DNA from: Sulfuriferula sp.
GTDB lineage: Bacteria > Pseudomonadota > Gammaproteobacteria > Burkholderiales > Sulfuriferulaceae
DNA length: 64,000 nt
Reading direction: 5' to 3'
Assembly (NCBI GenBank): GCA_013140765.1
Contig: JABFSE010000003.1
Span: 1 to 64,000, forward strand
The notes beneath the pieces are model-generated. The model saw only the letters and a program-made list of their open reading frames with translations. It did not search any database and was not told the origin of the DNA. How positions within the stretch are numbered: position 1 is the stretch's first letter; every line of letters begins with the position of its first letter. The position numbers were made by a program, and so were the translations under genes. Positions 41,030-49,325 of this stretch are shown here, piece after piece.

Positions 41030-42167
41030 CATACTCCTCACTGTCTACCAATGCCTGCAATACACGCTCAAAACGTTGGTGTATGTAATCCCACGATACC
41101 GTTAATGCCGTTTGATGCGCGGCCGCGCCTAATAATTTAGCCCGTTCAGGTTGCCGTGCTAGGGCTACGGCGGCGGCGACAAATTTATCTGGCGCGTCAA
41201 ATGCTGCTAACATGCCGTTTTCGCCATGCTTGATGAGTGCTTGCGCCGCCGCATAATCATAAGCCACCACGGCTAAACCACTCGCCATCGCTTCGGTAGT
41301 CACATTACCGAAAGTCTCAGTCATACTAGGAAACAAAAACACATCGCCAGACGCATAATGCCGCGCCAAATCGTCACCGCTACGCATCCCGCAAAATATC
41401 ACCTCGGGATACTGCGTTTGTAAATTCGCACGTTCAGGACCATCACCGACAATCACTAAGCGCGTATTTGCATTCACCGCCCGCATTGCGGCGTAAGCCT
41501 GAAAAACCAGCGGCAGATTTTTTTCAGGCGCAACACGCCCCACATAAACCGCCACCTGCGTATCCGCATCCACGCCCCAGCTCGCCCGCAACGCCGCATC
41601 GCGTTTAACAGGGTTAAATAACGCCGTATCCACGCCCCGCGAGACCACTTCCACATTATGATAACCATGTGCTTGCAATTCCAAACGCAGGCTTTCTGTC
41701 GGCACTAACGTCACCGCCGCTTTGTTATGAAACTTACGCAAATACGCCAATATCGGGCGACGTAACCAGCCTGCGCCATAATGCTTGCTGTAACTATGAA
41801 AATTAGTGTGAAAATCCGTGCTCACAGGCAAGCGTAATTTTTGTGCGGCCGACATTGCCGACCAGCCTAGCGGACCTTCAGTCGCAATATGCACTAAATC
41901 AGGCCGTTTTAATTGCCATAAACGCACCAAAGCCGCTTTAGCAGGCAACCCCATTTTCAGCCCAGCGTAGCGTGGAATCGGCACACCTACTTTGAGCACC
42001 TCCTCCAATTGCGCTGACTGCGTTGCCGTGTCCGCCGCATTTTGGCGTGGACGTATCAATTGCACTTGATGTCCACGCTGTTGCAAATCCGCCACTTGCC
42101 GCCCCAATGTCATGGCGACACCGTTAATCTCAGGTGGATAAGTCTCCGTTACCAACGCAATACGCAT
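40998..42167 (-). CDS. GT4-family glycosyltransferase
   Basis: Glycosyltransferase of 389 residues from ATG 42167 (MRIALVTETYPPEINGVAMT). It has a GT-B fold: an N-terminal donor-independent lobe with HIATEGPLGWSAM and DFHTNFHSYSKHYG, and a C-terminal lobe with YVGRVAPEKNL, VGDGPERANL and the E-X7-E region SMTETFGNVTTEAMASG. This resembles the MgtA/PimB-like lipid glycosyltransferases. An upstream in-frame ATG (42215) is possible. It is coupled to the PAP2 gene. Confidence 0.85.
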   Translation of the reverse strand: MRIALVTETYPPEINGVAMTLGRQVADLQQRGHQVQLIRPRQNAADTATQSAQLEEVLKVGVPIPRYAGLKMGLPAKAALVRLWQLKRPDLVHIATEGPLGWSAMSAAQKLRLPVSTDFHTNFHSYSKHYGAGWLRRPILAYLRKFHNKAAVTLVPTESLRLELQAHGYHNVEVVSRGVDTALFNPVKRDAALRASWGVDADTQVAVYVGRVAPEKNLPLVFQAYAAMRAVNANTRLVIVGDGPERANLQTQYPEVIFCGMRSGDDLARHYASGDVFLFPSMTETFGNVTTEAMASGLAVVAYDYAAAQALIKHGENGMLAAFDAPDKFVAAAVALARQPERAKLLGAAAHQTALTVSWDYIHQRFERVLQALVDSEEYDGEIELAVDG

Positions 42168-42310
42168 CGGTGAAGTCGGCGAGCTGAAAGTTTGGAGTAA
42201 GAGTTCATTATTCATGCGTAAATTGTGCGATAGATACAAGACAGTAACGTGACGTAAAGATGAAGATTAAGTGACACCTGAATAGCCTAGTTTTGCGGTA
42301 AACTGACGTG

Positions 42311-44491
42311 ATGCTACCCATCATCGCCCAAGTCGCACTCGACCTGCCCGTACCGCGTTTATTCGACTACCTCGCCCCCACGCTCACCAGCGCAGATGTC
42401 GGGCGGCGGGTGTGCGTACCATTTGGGCGCAAAACTTTAATTGGCATCGTTTTGAGCGTCGGGCACAACACTGAGCACCCCATAGATCGGCTCAAAGCCA
42501 TTAGCCACACGCTTGATGACGGCGCGATATTGTCAGCAGAAATCCGCAAGCTGTTGCGATTTTGTAGTGATTATTACCACTATCCACTAGGCGCAACGAT
42601 GTTATCCGCGCTACCTACCGCCTTACGAAAAGACCAACCCTACACCATCAAAACCACCAGTGCATGGCAGTTAACCGCCCTAGGGCGCACCGCTGAACTA
42701 CCCGCCCGCGCCCACAGACAACGCGCATTGCACGCCTTACTCGCCGACGGTCAGCTTCATCCGACCAGTACACTCGCCGCCACCAGCGGTTATCGCAATC
42801 TACTCAAACAATGGCTAGATGCTGGCTGGGTCAGCGTGCATCTAACCACCGCGCCCTTAAATAACCAGACCACCCACGCCGATACGCCGCCCGCGCTGAA
42901 CGCTGAACAAGCCGCCGCATTAGCGCAAATCAGCGCGGCGGCGGGGCAATTTATCGCGTTTTTATTACACGGCGTGACAGGCAGCGGCAAAACCGAAGTC
43001 TATTTACATGCCGTTGCCCACGCGCTTGCGCAAGGCGGGCAGGCACTGATATTACTACCCGAAATCAACCTCACGCCGCAATTAACTGGCGTATTCCGCG
43101 CACGCTTCCCCACGACAGAAATAGCCACCTTAAACAGCGGTATGAACGACGGCGACCGCCTGCAACATTGGCTCGCCGCCAGCACAGGACGTGCCCGCAT
43201 CGTATTAGGCACGCGCTTGGCCGTCTTCACGCCCATGCCGCAATTAGCCTTAATCATCATCGACGAAGAACACGACAGCTCGTTTTACCAGCAAGACAGC
43301 CTGCGTTATGCCGCACGCGATGTCGCCATTATTCGCGCTCAACAACGCAACATCCCCATCGTCTTAGGCTCCGCCACACCCGCATTAGAAACCTGGCGCA
43401 ATGCACAAACAGGACGTTACCAACGGCTATCGCTCACCCAACGCGCCGTTAGCGCGGCAACGCTACCGCGCATCCAGCTCATAGACTTACGCACGCAAAA
43501 ATGCGACGCAGGCATCTCGCCCGCACTCAGTACCGCGATTCAACAGCGATTAGATTTAGCGCAACAAAGCCTAGTATTTATCAACCGCCGTGGTTACGCA
43601 CCCACGCTAATCTGCCGTGCCTGCGGCTGGAACGCTGGCTGTCCTAGATGTTCAGCGCGGCTGGTGGTACATTTGCGCGATAAGCAATTACGTTGCCACC
43701 ATTGCGGCTATGCCCAGCGCGTACCCCACGCCTGCCCCGACTGTGGCAACGTTGATATTTCACCCACAGGGCTAGGCACGCAACGGCTGGAAGAAAAACT
43801 ACAACAGCAGTTCCCCACCGCCCGCGTACTACGCATAGACCGCGACAGCACCCGGCGCAAGGACAGCTGGACAACTATGCAACAACAAATCCGCGCTGGC
43901 GAAGTCGATATACTTATAGGCACACAATTACTAGCCAAAGGGCATGATTTCCCTAATCTCACTTTAGTCGGCGTTATCGACGCGGACAGCGCACTCTACA
44001 GCCCAGACTTCCGCGCCAGCGAACGCCTATTCTCGCAACTCATGCAAGTCAGCGGACGCGCAGGCCGCGCACAACACGCGGGCGAAGTGCTGATACAGAC
44101 TGAATTTATCACCCACCCGCTGTACCGCACATTGCAACAGCACGACTATATTGGCTACGCCAAAACCCTGCTCAACGAACGCCGCAGTGCCAGCTTTCCG
44201 CCCTTTATCCATCAGGCCGTATTGCGTGCCGAAGCCGAACACGTACAAGACGCACTGGCATTTTTAAGCGAGGCAAAAGCACTCGCCCCCATCAACGAAC
44301 ACATCAACCTATTCGACCCCACCCCCGCCGCACTCACCCGCAAAGCCAACGTTGAACGCGCACTATTATTAGTACAATCGCCGAATCGCCGTGCGTTGCA
44401 GGGGTTCTTGCAGGAATGGATAAGCAGCGTGTATAAAATGAAAGCCAGCACACTGCGCTGGCATCTGGATGTGGATCCTTGGGAGATTTGA
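42311..44491 (+). CDS. priA: Primosomal helicase PriA
   Basis: Restarts stalled forks. The 726-residue protein has an N-terminal DNA-binding region (VALDLPVPRLFDYLAP), Walker A HGVTGSGKTEVYL (about 222), DEEH box IIIDEEHDSSFYQ, and paired zinc motifs CRACGWNAGCPRC and CHHCGYAQRVPHACPDCG (about 435-475). The helicase motif VI region is QVSGRAGRAQHAGEV. ATG 42311 follows a GTG at 42308; both are possible. It converges with yoeB. Confidence 0.96.
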   Translation: MLPIIAQVALDLPVPRLFDYLAPTLTSADVGRRVCVPFGRKTLIGIVLSVGHNTEHPIDRLKAISHTLDDGAILSAEIRKLLRFCSDYYHYPLGATMLSALPTALRKDQPYTIKTTSAWQLTALGRTAELPARAHRQRALHALLADGQLHPTSTLAATSGYRNLLKQWLDAGWVSVHLTTAPLNNQTTHADTPPALNAEQAAALAQISAAAGQFIAFLLHGVTGSGKTEVYLHAVAHALAQGGQALILLPEINLTPQLTGVFRARFPTTEIATLNSGMNDGDRLQHWLAASTGRARIVLGTRLAVFTPMPQLALIIIDEEHDSSFYQQDSLRYAARDVAIIRAQQRNIPIVLGSATPALETWRNAQTGRYQRLSLTQRAVSAATLPRIQLIDLRTQKCDAGISPALSTAIQQRLDLAQQSLVFINRRGYAPTLICRACGWNAGCPRCSARLVVHLRDKQLRCHHCGYAQRVPHACPDCGNVDISPTGLGTQRLEEKLQQQFPTARVLRIDRDSTRRKDSWTTMQQQIRAGEVDILIGTQLLAKGHDFPNLTLVGVIDADSALYSPDFRASERLFSQLMQVSGRAGRAQHAGEVLIQTEFITHPLYRTLQQHDYIGYAKTLLNERRSASFPPFIHQAVLRAEAEHVQDALAFLSEAKALAPINEHINLFDPTPAALTRKANVERALLLVQSPNRRALQGFLQEWISSVYKMKASTLRWHLDVDPWEI

Positions 44492-44497
44492 GCTGAG

Positions 44498-44764
44498 TTA
44501 GTTACCGTAGTGATAGCGGCAGGCAATGATAACCAAGTCACCTTCGTTTACGCAGTACACCAGCCGATTTGTTTCATCAATTCTGCGTGACCAGTAACCT
44601 GCCAAGTTCTCTTTTAATGATTCTGGCTTACCTATGCCTTCAAACGGTTGCCGCATTGTTGCCTGAATAAGCTGATTGATGCGTTTAAGCGTCTTTTTAT
44701 CCTGACCTTGCCAATAAACATAATCATCCCAGGATGCCAGCGTCCAAGTCAGGCGACTAATCAT
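44498..44764 (-). CDS. yoeB: YoeB-family mRNA interferase toxin
   Basis: Ribosome-dependent endoribonuclease of 88 residues. It has the YoeB pattern TWTLASWDDYVYWQ, PFEGIGKPESLKENL, YWSRRIDETNRLVY and the C-terminal ACRYHYGN. The Glu, Arg and terminal His-Tyr used in catalysis are all present. It overlaps yefM by 8 nt. Confidence 0.95.
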   Translation of the reverse strand: MISRLTWTLASWDDYVYWQGQDKKTLKRINQLIQATMRQPFEGIGKPESLKENLAGYWSRRIDETNRLVYCVNEGDLVIIACRYHYGN

Positions 44765-45011
44765 CTACTAATTCTCGGGTTACGGTTTTGCCTTGTTGAT
44801 ATTGTGCAATTGAGTTTGCCAAATGCGCTGCATTGGCAGGGGATTTTAATAAATGCACGGTTTCCATTAAGCCATTAAACGCATCTAACGACATAATCAC
44901 CGCATCGGGCGCATCGCGTCGGGCAATGACGGTGTAATCAGCATCATCAACAACTTGATCAATCACTGCTTTTAAGCTGCTACGAGCTTCAGAAAAATTC
45001 ATGACACGCAT
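44757..45011 (-). CDS. yefM: YefM-family antitoxin
   Basis: Phd/YefM antitoxin of 84 residues from ATG 45011, with GGAG 6 nt before it. The N-terminal DNA-binding half is MNFSEARSSLKAVIDQV, then DAVIMSLDAFNGLMETVHLL, and the C-terminal tail neutralises YoeB. It lies 84 bp from the integron integrase stop, but on the side away from the cassettes. Confidence 0.93.
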   Translation of the reverse strand: MRVMNFSEARSSLKAVIDQVVDDADYTVIARRDAPDAVIMSLDAFNGLMETVHLLKSPANAAHLANSIAQYQQGKTVTRELVDD

Positions 45012-45026
45012 GGCGCACTCCAATTT

Positions 45027-45055
45027 GCACTATATATTGTACAAGTTTGCAGTGC
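45027..45055. promoter_or_regulatory. Candidate YefM-YoeB operator with TGTACA core
   Basis: TTGTACAA (45037-45044) sits at the centre of a larger interrupted palindrome, GCACT (45027-45031) to AGTGC (45051-45055), just ahead of the yefM ribosome site. Known YefM operators contain palindromes with TGTACA cores, so this fits well. Confidence 0.6.
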
Positions 45056-45094
45056 TTTTCGCACACTGTCAAGTGTAGAAATCTAGGCAAGCCT

Positions 45095-46090
45095 TTACAT
45101 ATCCAACGGACTTTTTACCCCGCGACCACCTTTATTTAACACATGGGTGTAAATCATCGTAGTGGAAACATCCGAATGCCCCAGTAACTCCTGCACCGTG
45201 CGGATGTCGTAGCCAGATTGCAATAAGTGCGGCGCAAAAGAGTGCCGTAAAGTATGCGGCGTAGCTGGTTTGGTGAAACCCAAATCACGTACCGCTTGTT
45301 TAATTGCGCGTTGCAAACCCTTTTCATCAATATGATGTCGGCGCGTGATACCAGAACGCGGGTCGGTTGATAAATTTTTAGACGGGAAAACATACTGCCA
45401 ACCCCATTCACGCCCCGCATGAGGGTATTTTTTATCCAGTGCAAACGGCAAATAAACCTCACCATAACCCGCCGCCACATCCTCATCATGCAAGGCTTTC
45501 ACCTTGGCTAAATGCAATTTAAGCGGCGTAATCAACGACTCAGGCAGCATCGTCACCCTATCCTTAAACCCCTTGCCCTCACGCACAATAATTTCATGTC
45601 GTGCAAACTCAATATCCTTCACCCGCAAACGAACGGCCTCCATCAAGCGCATCCCTGCACCATACAACAAACCCGCCACCAAGCTATGCGTACCCTTTAA
45701 TTGCGCCAACAGTGCCTGCGTTTCGCTCACCGTCAGCACCACGGGCAGACGTTTTGATGCTTTCGCCTGCGTTACGTTATCCAGCCATGGTAATTGGATT
45801 GCCAATACCTCACGATATAGAAATAGTAATGCGCTTTTAGCTTGATTCTGTGTTGAAGCAGCCACTTTGCCCGTCACCGCCAAATGCGTTAAAAACGCCT
45901 CCACCTCAACAGCCCCCATCTCCTGCGGATGCCGCTTGCCATGAAACAGAATATAGCGTTTAATCCAATCTAAATAAGTTTGTTCCGTGCGTATGCTGTA
46001 ATGCTTAACCCGCAATTTATCGCGTACACGGTCGAGCAATTTAGGCGGATTCACTATGGTGTCCTTGTCATCAAAATTAGGGTGTGCCAT
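45095..46090 (-). CDS. intI: Integron integrase IntI
   Basis: Tyrosine recombinase of 331 residues from ATG 46090 (AAGGA upstream); a TTG 46114 start is less likely. The extra segment found only in integron integrases is present as [18 protein letters not shown] (about 205). Catalytic residues are Arg in [12 protein letters not shown], His/Arg in [12 protein letters not shown], His in [11 protein letters not shown] and Tyr in IYTHVL. The usual SFATHLL reads SFAPHLL here, a Thr-to-Pro change that could affect activity. It is transcribed away from the cassettes, as in other integrons. Confidence 0.93.
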   Translation of the reverse strand: MAHPNFDDKDTIVNPPKLLDRVRDKLRVKHYSIRTEQTYLDWIKRYILFHGKRHPQEMGAVEVEAFLTHLAVTGKVAASTQNQAKSALLFLYREVLAIQLPWLDNVTQAKASKRLPVVLTVSETQALLAQLKGTHSLVAGLLYGAGMRLMEAVRLRVKDIEFARHEIIVREGKGFKDRVTMLPESLITPLKLHLAKVKALHDEDVAAGYGEVYLPFALDKKYPHAGREWGWQYVFPSKNLSTDPRSGITRRHHIDEKGLQRAIKQAVRDLGFTKPATPHTLRHSFAPHLLQSGYDIRTVQELLGHSDVSTTMIYTHVLNKGGRGVKSPLDM

Positions 46091-46111
46091 AATCGTATCC
46101 TTATTAAAATT

Positions 46112-46157
46112 CAAGGTGTTGCAACATGGATAGCCAGAATATACACCTTGAAGGTGC
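46112..46157. repeat. Repeated AAGGTG motifs between intI and attI
   Basis: CAAGGTGT (46112-46119) and its complement ACACCTTG (46143-46150) form an inverted repeat. A third copy, GAAGGTGC, follows directly at 46150-46157. Integrase-binding repeats and the intI promoter normally lie in this place. I see no LexA box. Role inferred. Confidence 0.4.
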
Positions 46158-46190
46158 TTTTGATGGCATTTTTTAGGGTGTCTACTTTAC

Positions 46191-46197
46191 GTTAAGC
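46191..46197 (+). other. Candidate attI core site (GTTAAGC)
   Basis: GTTAAGC fits the integron core consensus GTTRRRY and lies 101 bp upstream of the intI ATG, in the correct orientation for cassettes to be inserted to its right. Crossover would occur after the first G. Confidence 0.6.
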
Positions 46198-46571
46198 TCA
46201 GATAGCCATGCATCACGCATGGCAGTAATAATTAAATAATAAAATTCATGCACGGCACATGATGTTGGCAAGAAAATTGCTGTATTTACAGCAAGTTATA
46301 AATATGATATTGAGTGAAGCGAGACGTAACGCTGTCGCATAACTGAATTCGTTGATGCGAACATCGTGAGACTCGCTTCACGCAACATGATGATATTTTC
46401 GGGTGTTTTATTCGGTGGTGGTGCATAAGGGTACGTGTCAGAAATGAATCATCGTATACAAATAGAGAGAGGCCGTGCACGGCCATCTGCGCCTAACGCC
46501 TCGTTCGAGCGAACACCGTTCGCTTCGCTCTCGGCTGACGCCCCTTCGGGGTGTCGCTCAACTCAAACACG
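46192..46571 (+). other. Cassette 1: 380 bp without a convincing protein gene
   Basis: The stretch between attI and attC1 holds several inverted repeats: TTGCTGTA/TACAGCAA at 46277-46294, GTGAAGCGAG/CTCGCTTCAC at 46314-46381, and the perfect palindrome GGCCGTGCACGGCC at 46471-46484. The only plus-strand ORF of note is 46259-46342 (27 residues). A 66-codon minus-strand ORF is against the cassette direction. It might encode an RNA, a promoter or a decayed gene. Confidence 0.55.
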
Positions 46572-46577
46572 TTAGCC
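46491..46577 (+). other. attC site 1 (87 bp)
   Basis: The ends are GCCTAAC (46491-46497) and GTTAGCC (46571-46577). The inner arms GAGCGAACACC (46507-46517) and GGTGTCGCTC (46550-46559) pair except for one extra A, the extrahelical base typical of attC. Between them lie smaller hairpins, including CCCC-TTC-GGGG. Confidence 0.85.
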
Positions 46578-46644
46578 CTCTTGTTGCAAAGTCATCGTGA
46601 CATTCAAGCGCGAAGCGGCCAAAATACAAGGCAAATAGTGAATA

Positions 46645-46656
46645 TTTCCATGGAAA
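46645..46656. promoter_or_regulatory. 12-bp palindrome TTTCCATGGAAA before the methyltransferase
   Basis: A perfect palindrome ends 7 nt before the methyltransferase ATG, overlapping the expected ribosome-binding region. In restriction-modification operons such sites can be operators for a controller or for the methyltransferase itself. It is only a candidate; no controller gene is visible. Confidence 0.35.
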
Positions 46657-46663
46657 AAAGTAA

Positions 46664-47554
46664 ATGAGTAACTTTATAAAAGAAACAAAAGAAGCAGTCA
46701 CCGTTTACAACGGTGACTGCTTTGCATGCCTAGCCGATATTGAAGATTTTTCGGTAGATTTAATTTTTGCAGATCCACCGTACAACATCGGGAAGAAATT
46801 CGGCAATTTTATGGATGTATGGCCTTCCGATAAACACTACGCCGAGTGGTGCTACAAATGGCTAGAATTGTGCGTAAAGAAATTAAAGCCAAATGGTAGC
46901 CTGTACATTATGGCGAGCACACAGGCAATGCCTTATCTTGATTTATGGTTGAGAGAGCGGCTTACCGTTTTATCTAGAATAGTCTGGCATTACGATAGCT
47001 CAGGAGTTCAGGCAAAGAAATTTTTTGGCTCATTGTATGAGCCAATTATTTTTTGCGTCAAAGATCAAAAGAACTACACATTTAATGCTTCGGATATTGA
47101 GGTAGAGGCCAGAACCGGAGCAACTCGCAAGCTCATTGATTATAGAAAAGAAGTTCCAACACCCTATAAAACGACAAAAGTACCGGGCAACACGTGGTAC
47201 ATGCCTCGCGTAAGGTATCGAATGCCTGAGTATGAAGAGCATCCAAGCCAAAAGCCCGAGGCATTACTAGAAAGAATTATTAGGGCCAGCACCAACCCCG
47301 GCGACTTAGTGCTTGACCCATTTTCAGGAACATTTACCACATGTGCAGTTGCCCAGCACTTAGGAAGACGATCTATTGGTATTGAAATGCAGTCAGAATA
47401 TTTCAAAATTGCGCTTAGAAGACTTGGCATAGCTGACCATTTCAATGGTGAATTATTAAAACCAGTTGATAAAACATTCATCCGAAAAAATGGTAACGGC
47501 GTGCAGCAATCTCGCGAAGCACAACAGGACGGGCTTTTTGATGTCAAAGTTTGA
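46664..47554 (+). CDS. DNA methyltransferase, YhdJ-like (beta class), in cassette 2
   Basis: Methyltransferase of 296 residues. Motif IV (FADPPYNIGKKFG, about 36-46) comes before motif I (LDPFSGTFTTCAVAQ, about 217), the beta-class order of N6-adenine/N4-cytosine enzymes. YDSSGVQAKKFFGSLYEP, LIDYRKEVPTPY and the VPGN/PRVRY region closely follow E. coli YhdJ, an ATGCAT-specific adenine methyltransferase. If specificity is shared, this enzyme modifies ATGCAT. It overlaps the next gene by 14 nt and lies between attC1 and attC2. Confidence 0.9.
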   Translation: MSNFIKETKEAVTVYNGDCFACLADIEDFSVDLIFADPPYNIGKKFGNFMDVWPSDKHYAEWCYKWLELCVKKLKPNGSLYIMASTQAMPYLDLWLRERLTVLSRIVWHYDSSGVQAKKFFGSLYEPIIFCVKDQKNYTFNASDIEVEARTGATRKLIDYRKEVPTPYKTTKVPGNTWYMPRVRYRMPEYEEHPSQKPEALLERIIRASTNPGDLVLDPFSGTFTTCAVAQHLGRRSIGIEMQSEYFKIALRRLGIADHFNGELLKPVDKTFIRKNGNGVQQSREAQQDGLFDVKV

Positions 47555-48713
47555 AATAACGAATCACTCGTTTACCGCTTCAATAAATTCAATACTAGAG
47601 AAACATTTTGGAGAGTACGCCAAAGACGTTTTTGAAGCTAGCCCGCTACTTGGCTATCTGAATAACAAAACAAAGTCTGCAAATCGTGGCTCAAAAGCGC
47701 GTGGCGCTTTTGCAAATCATTACGCGCTCTATGTGGTAATAGAAGACTATTTGGAAAAAGGCTTTCTAAGTGGAAAGGCCAATATTCCATACTCAAAATA
47801 TGAAGGAGCTAGGTTTTCTGACCTTTTTCGTAGGCAGCGAGAATTGCCTTTTGGCGCAAAGCTACAAAATCATGGCCTTAATGCACGCCTGAATGACGAA
47901 TTTAAGAAGTTCTATCCAACTGTCGGCAAGTCGCCGATTGTTCGGGACGTCGAGAGCCAACGATACTGGTTTCAAGAAGACTTATTGCTTGTGCAAATAC
48001 GTCAAAAAAATGGAAAAGATGTCACATACAACATAGCAAAAGCCGTTATTGAAGTAATTGACGCTTATGTGGCCACAAAGAAAGCCGCTTTTGAAGGATT
48101 TCTTGAAGCCTGTCGGAAAATAGCAGAGCTTGGAAAAGAAAATCCAGAACACGCTAATGACTTCGTAATTCAGCAACTGAAGCAAAATGTTGATGCGAGG
48201 GTTTTTGAAATAGTTAGTTACGCTGTACTGAAGGCGAAATATGGCCAGCAAACGGTTTGGATTGGCGATGCAAAAGAAGCGGTATCTGAAGAGGCGCTAA
48301 TTCTTTACAAAACAGGCCGCACAAATGCAAATGATGGCGGCATTGATTTTGTCATGAAGCCTCTGGGGAGATTTTTTCAGGTGACGGAAACAATTGATGT
48401 CAGTAAGTATTTTCTGGATATAGACAAGGTTCAGCGCTTCCCCATCACCTTTGTTGTTAAATCTGACGAAACCGCAGAGCAAATACGATCTGCTATTCGA
48501 GTTCAAGCTATAGCGAAATATAAAATTGAAGCCGTCGTTGAAACCTACATGAAGGCTATTGAAGAAATAATTAACGTTAAAGATTTAGTCGAAGCGTTTT
48601 CGGAAGTCGTCAAGTCAGGAAGCCTTCAAGAAGTGATGGATGAAATCGTCATCCAGAGTAAGGTTGAGTTTAATTACAGCGATGATGAAGAGTTGGAATC
48701 TGATGACGTATAG
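47541..48713 (+). CDS. Probable type II restriction endonuclease partner, cassette 2
   Basis: Protein of 390 residues, AT-rich like its neighbour. The start ATG 47541 overlaps the methyltransferase by 14 nt. A PD-(D/E)XK-like core is suggested by NANDGGIDFVMKPLGRFFQV (about 262-281): an Asp after two Gly, then strand residues FFQVTE, with later Lys (DIDKVQRFP). The position beside a DNA methyltransferase in one cassette argues for restriction. If the pair acts on ATGCAT it would be an AvaIII/NsiI-type isoschizomer; that is inference. The stop codon lies 12 bp before attC2. Confidence 0.72.
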   Translation: MSKFEITNHSFTASINSILEKHFGEYAKDVFEASPLLGYLNNKTKSANRGSKARGAFANHYALYVVIEDYLEKGFLSGKANIPYSKYEGARFSDLFRRQRELPFGAKLQNHGLNARLNDEFKKFYPTVGKSPIVRDVESQRYWFQEDLLLVQIRQKNGKDVTYNIAKAVIEVIDAYVATKKAAFEGFLEACRKIAELGKENPEHANDFVIQQLKQNVDARVFEIVSYAVLKAKYGQQTVWIGDAKEAVSEEALILYKTGRTNANDGGIDFVMKPLGRFFQVTETIDVSKYFLDIDKVQRFPITFVVKSDETAEQIRSAIRVQAIAKYKIEAVVETYMKAIEEIINVKDLVEAFSEVVKSGSLQEVMDEIVIQSKVEFNYSDDEELESDDV

Positions 48714-48725
48714 CCAGCGAAAACG

Positions 48726-48784
48726 GGCTAACAAGTCGTTGCAGCGGACGCGCTAAAGCGCGCCGCTGAACTCCAACGTTAGCC
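48726..48784 (+). other. attC site 2 (59 bp)
   Basis: The ends GGCTAAC (48726-48732) and GTTAGCC (48778-48784) are exact complements, and the length is exactly 59 bp. The arms AGCGG-A-CGCGC and GCGCG-CCGCT pair around a TAAA loop with one extrahelical A. This is a textbook 59-base element. Confidence 0.95.
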
Positions 48785-48796
48785 ATTTCACGCCAC

Positions 48797-49321
48797 ATGG
48801 AATATCACGAAGCAGCAGACATTGCGAGAAAGAACCCAGGCGCGGTAATGACTCGTGACTCCTCCGGTACATTTATCGTTCGTCTAACCAACGGTGAGGT
48901 AGTCGGTTCATCTGGCAACACCGCAAATGTCGCTGATGCGGCTCATCAAGAACGTGAAGCACACCTCGATTTTGCCTTTCGGGAAGATCAACTCCACCAT
49001 GAAATTGCAGACCTCAGCGAAACAATTTCAAAGCTCAAGGGGGCAGTCAGCGCCGCAAAATTAGACGCACATCAACTTTCACAGCAACTTGAAACGCTTC
49101 GAGCCGAAAATGCATCACTTCAAAGCAAGCTTGCGAAGGTGTCGGCTGAAGAATTGGAAAGGATCAAGGCAGCAGACAAAGTCATAAGAGAAGCAGATAG
49201 TGCCCGCCGAAAATCCGAACGCAGGACTGTCAAATGTTCATGCTTTGGCGAAGTGGAGAACTGTTTCCGCGGCTATGGTGCCGGTGAATATACAGTCGAT
49301 GGGTTCGGCAATCGAGTATGA
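48797..49321 (+). CDS. Coiled-coil protein with C-terminal Cys motif, cassette 3
   Basis: I cannot assign a function to this 174-residue protein. Residues 1-50 form a small mixed domain (ARKNPGAVMTRDSSGTFIVR, with VRLTNGEVVGSSG). Residues about 55-140 are a heptad-rich coiled coil (QLHHEIADLSETISKLKGAV, SQQLETLRAENASLQSKLA). The tail is KCSCFGEVENCFRGYGAGEY then TVDGFGNRV. This looks like a zinc-binding tail (CXC...C..C) in which the last Cys has become Gly. It occupies the cassette between attC2 and attC3. Confidence 0.8.
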   Translation: MEYHEAADIARKNPGAVMTRDSSGTFIVRLTNGEVVGSSGNTANVADAAHQEREAHLDFAFREDQLHHEIADLSETISKLKGAVSAAKLDAHQLSQQLETLRAENASLQSKLAKVSAEELERIKAADKVIREADSARRKSERRTVKCSCFGEVENCFRGYGAGEYTVDGFGNRV

Positions 49322-49325
49322 CGAT

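Noticed and set aside
46277-46294. CTGT-ATTT-ACAG as a LexA box for intI
   Set aside because: LexA sites have eight bases between CTGT and ACAG; here there are four, and the site lies beyond attI rather than in the intI promoter.
46286-46486. 66-codon minus-strand ORF in cassette 1
   Set aside because: It runs against the cassette direction, spans inverted repeats, has no ribosome site that I can see, and its composition is not protein-like.
46664-47554. Possibility that the methyltransferase is a solitary housekeeping enzyme
   Set aside because: It is AT-rich, lies between attC sites, and overlaps a nuclease-like gene by 14 nt.
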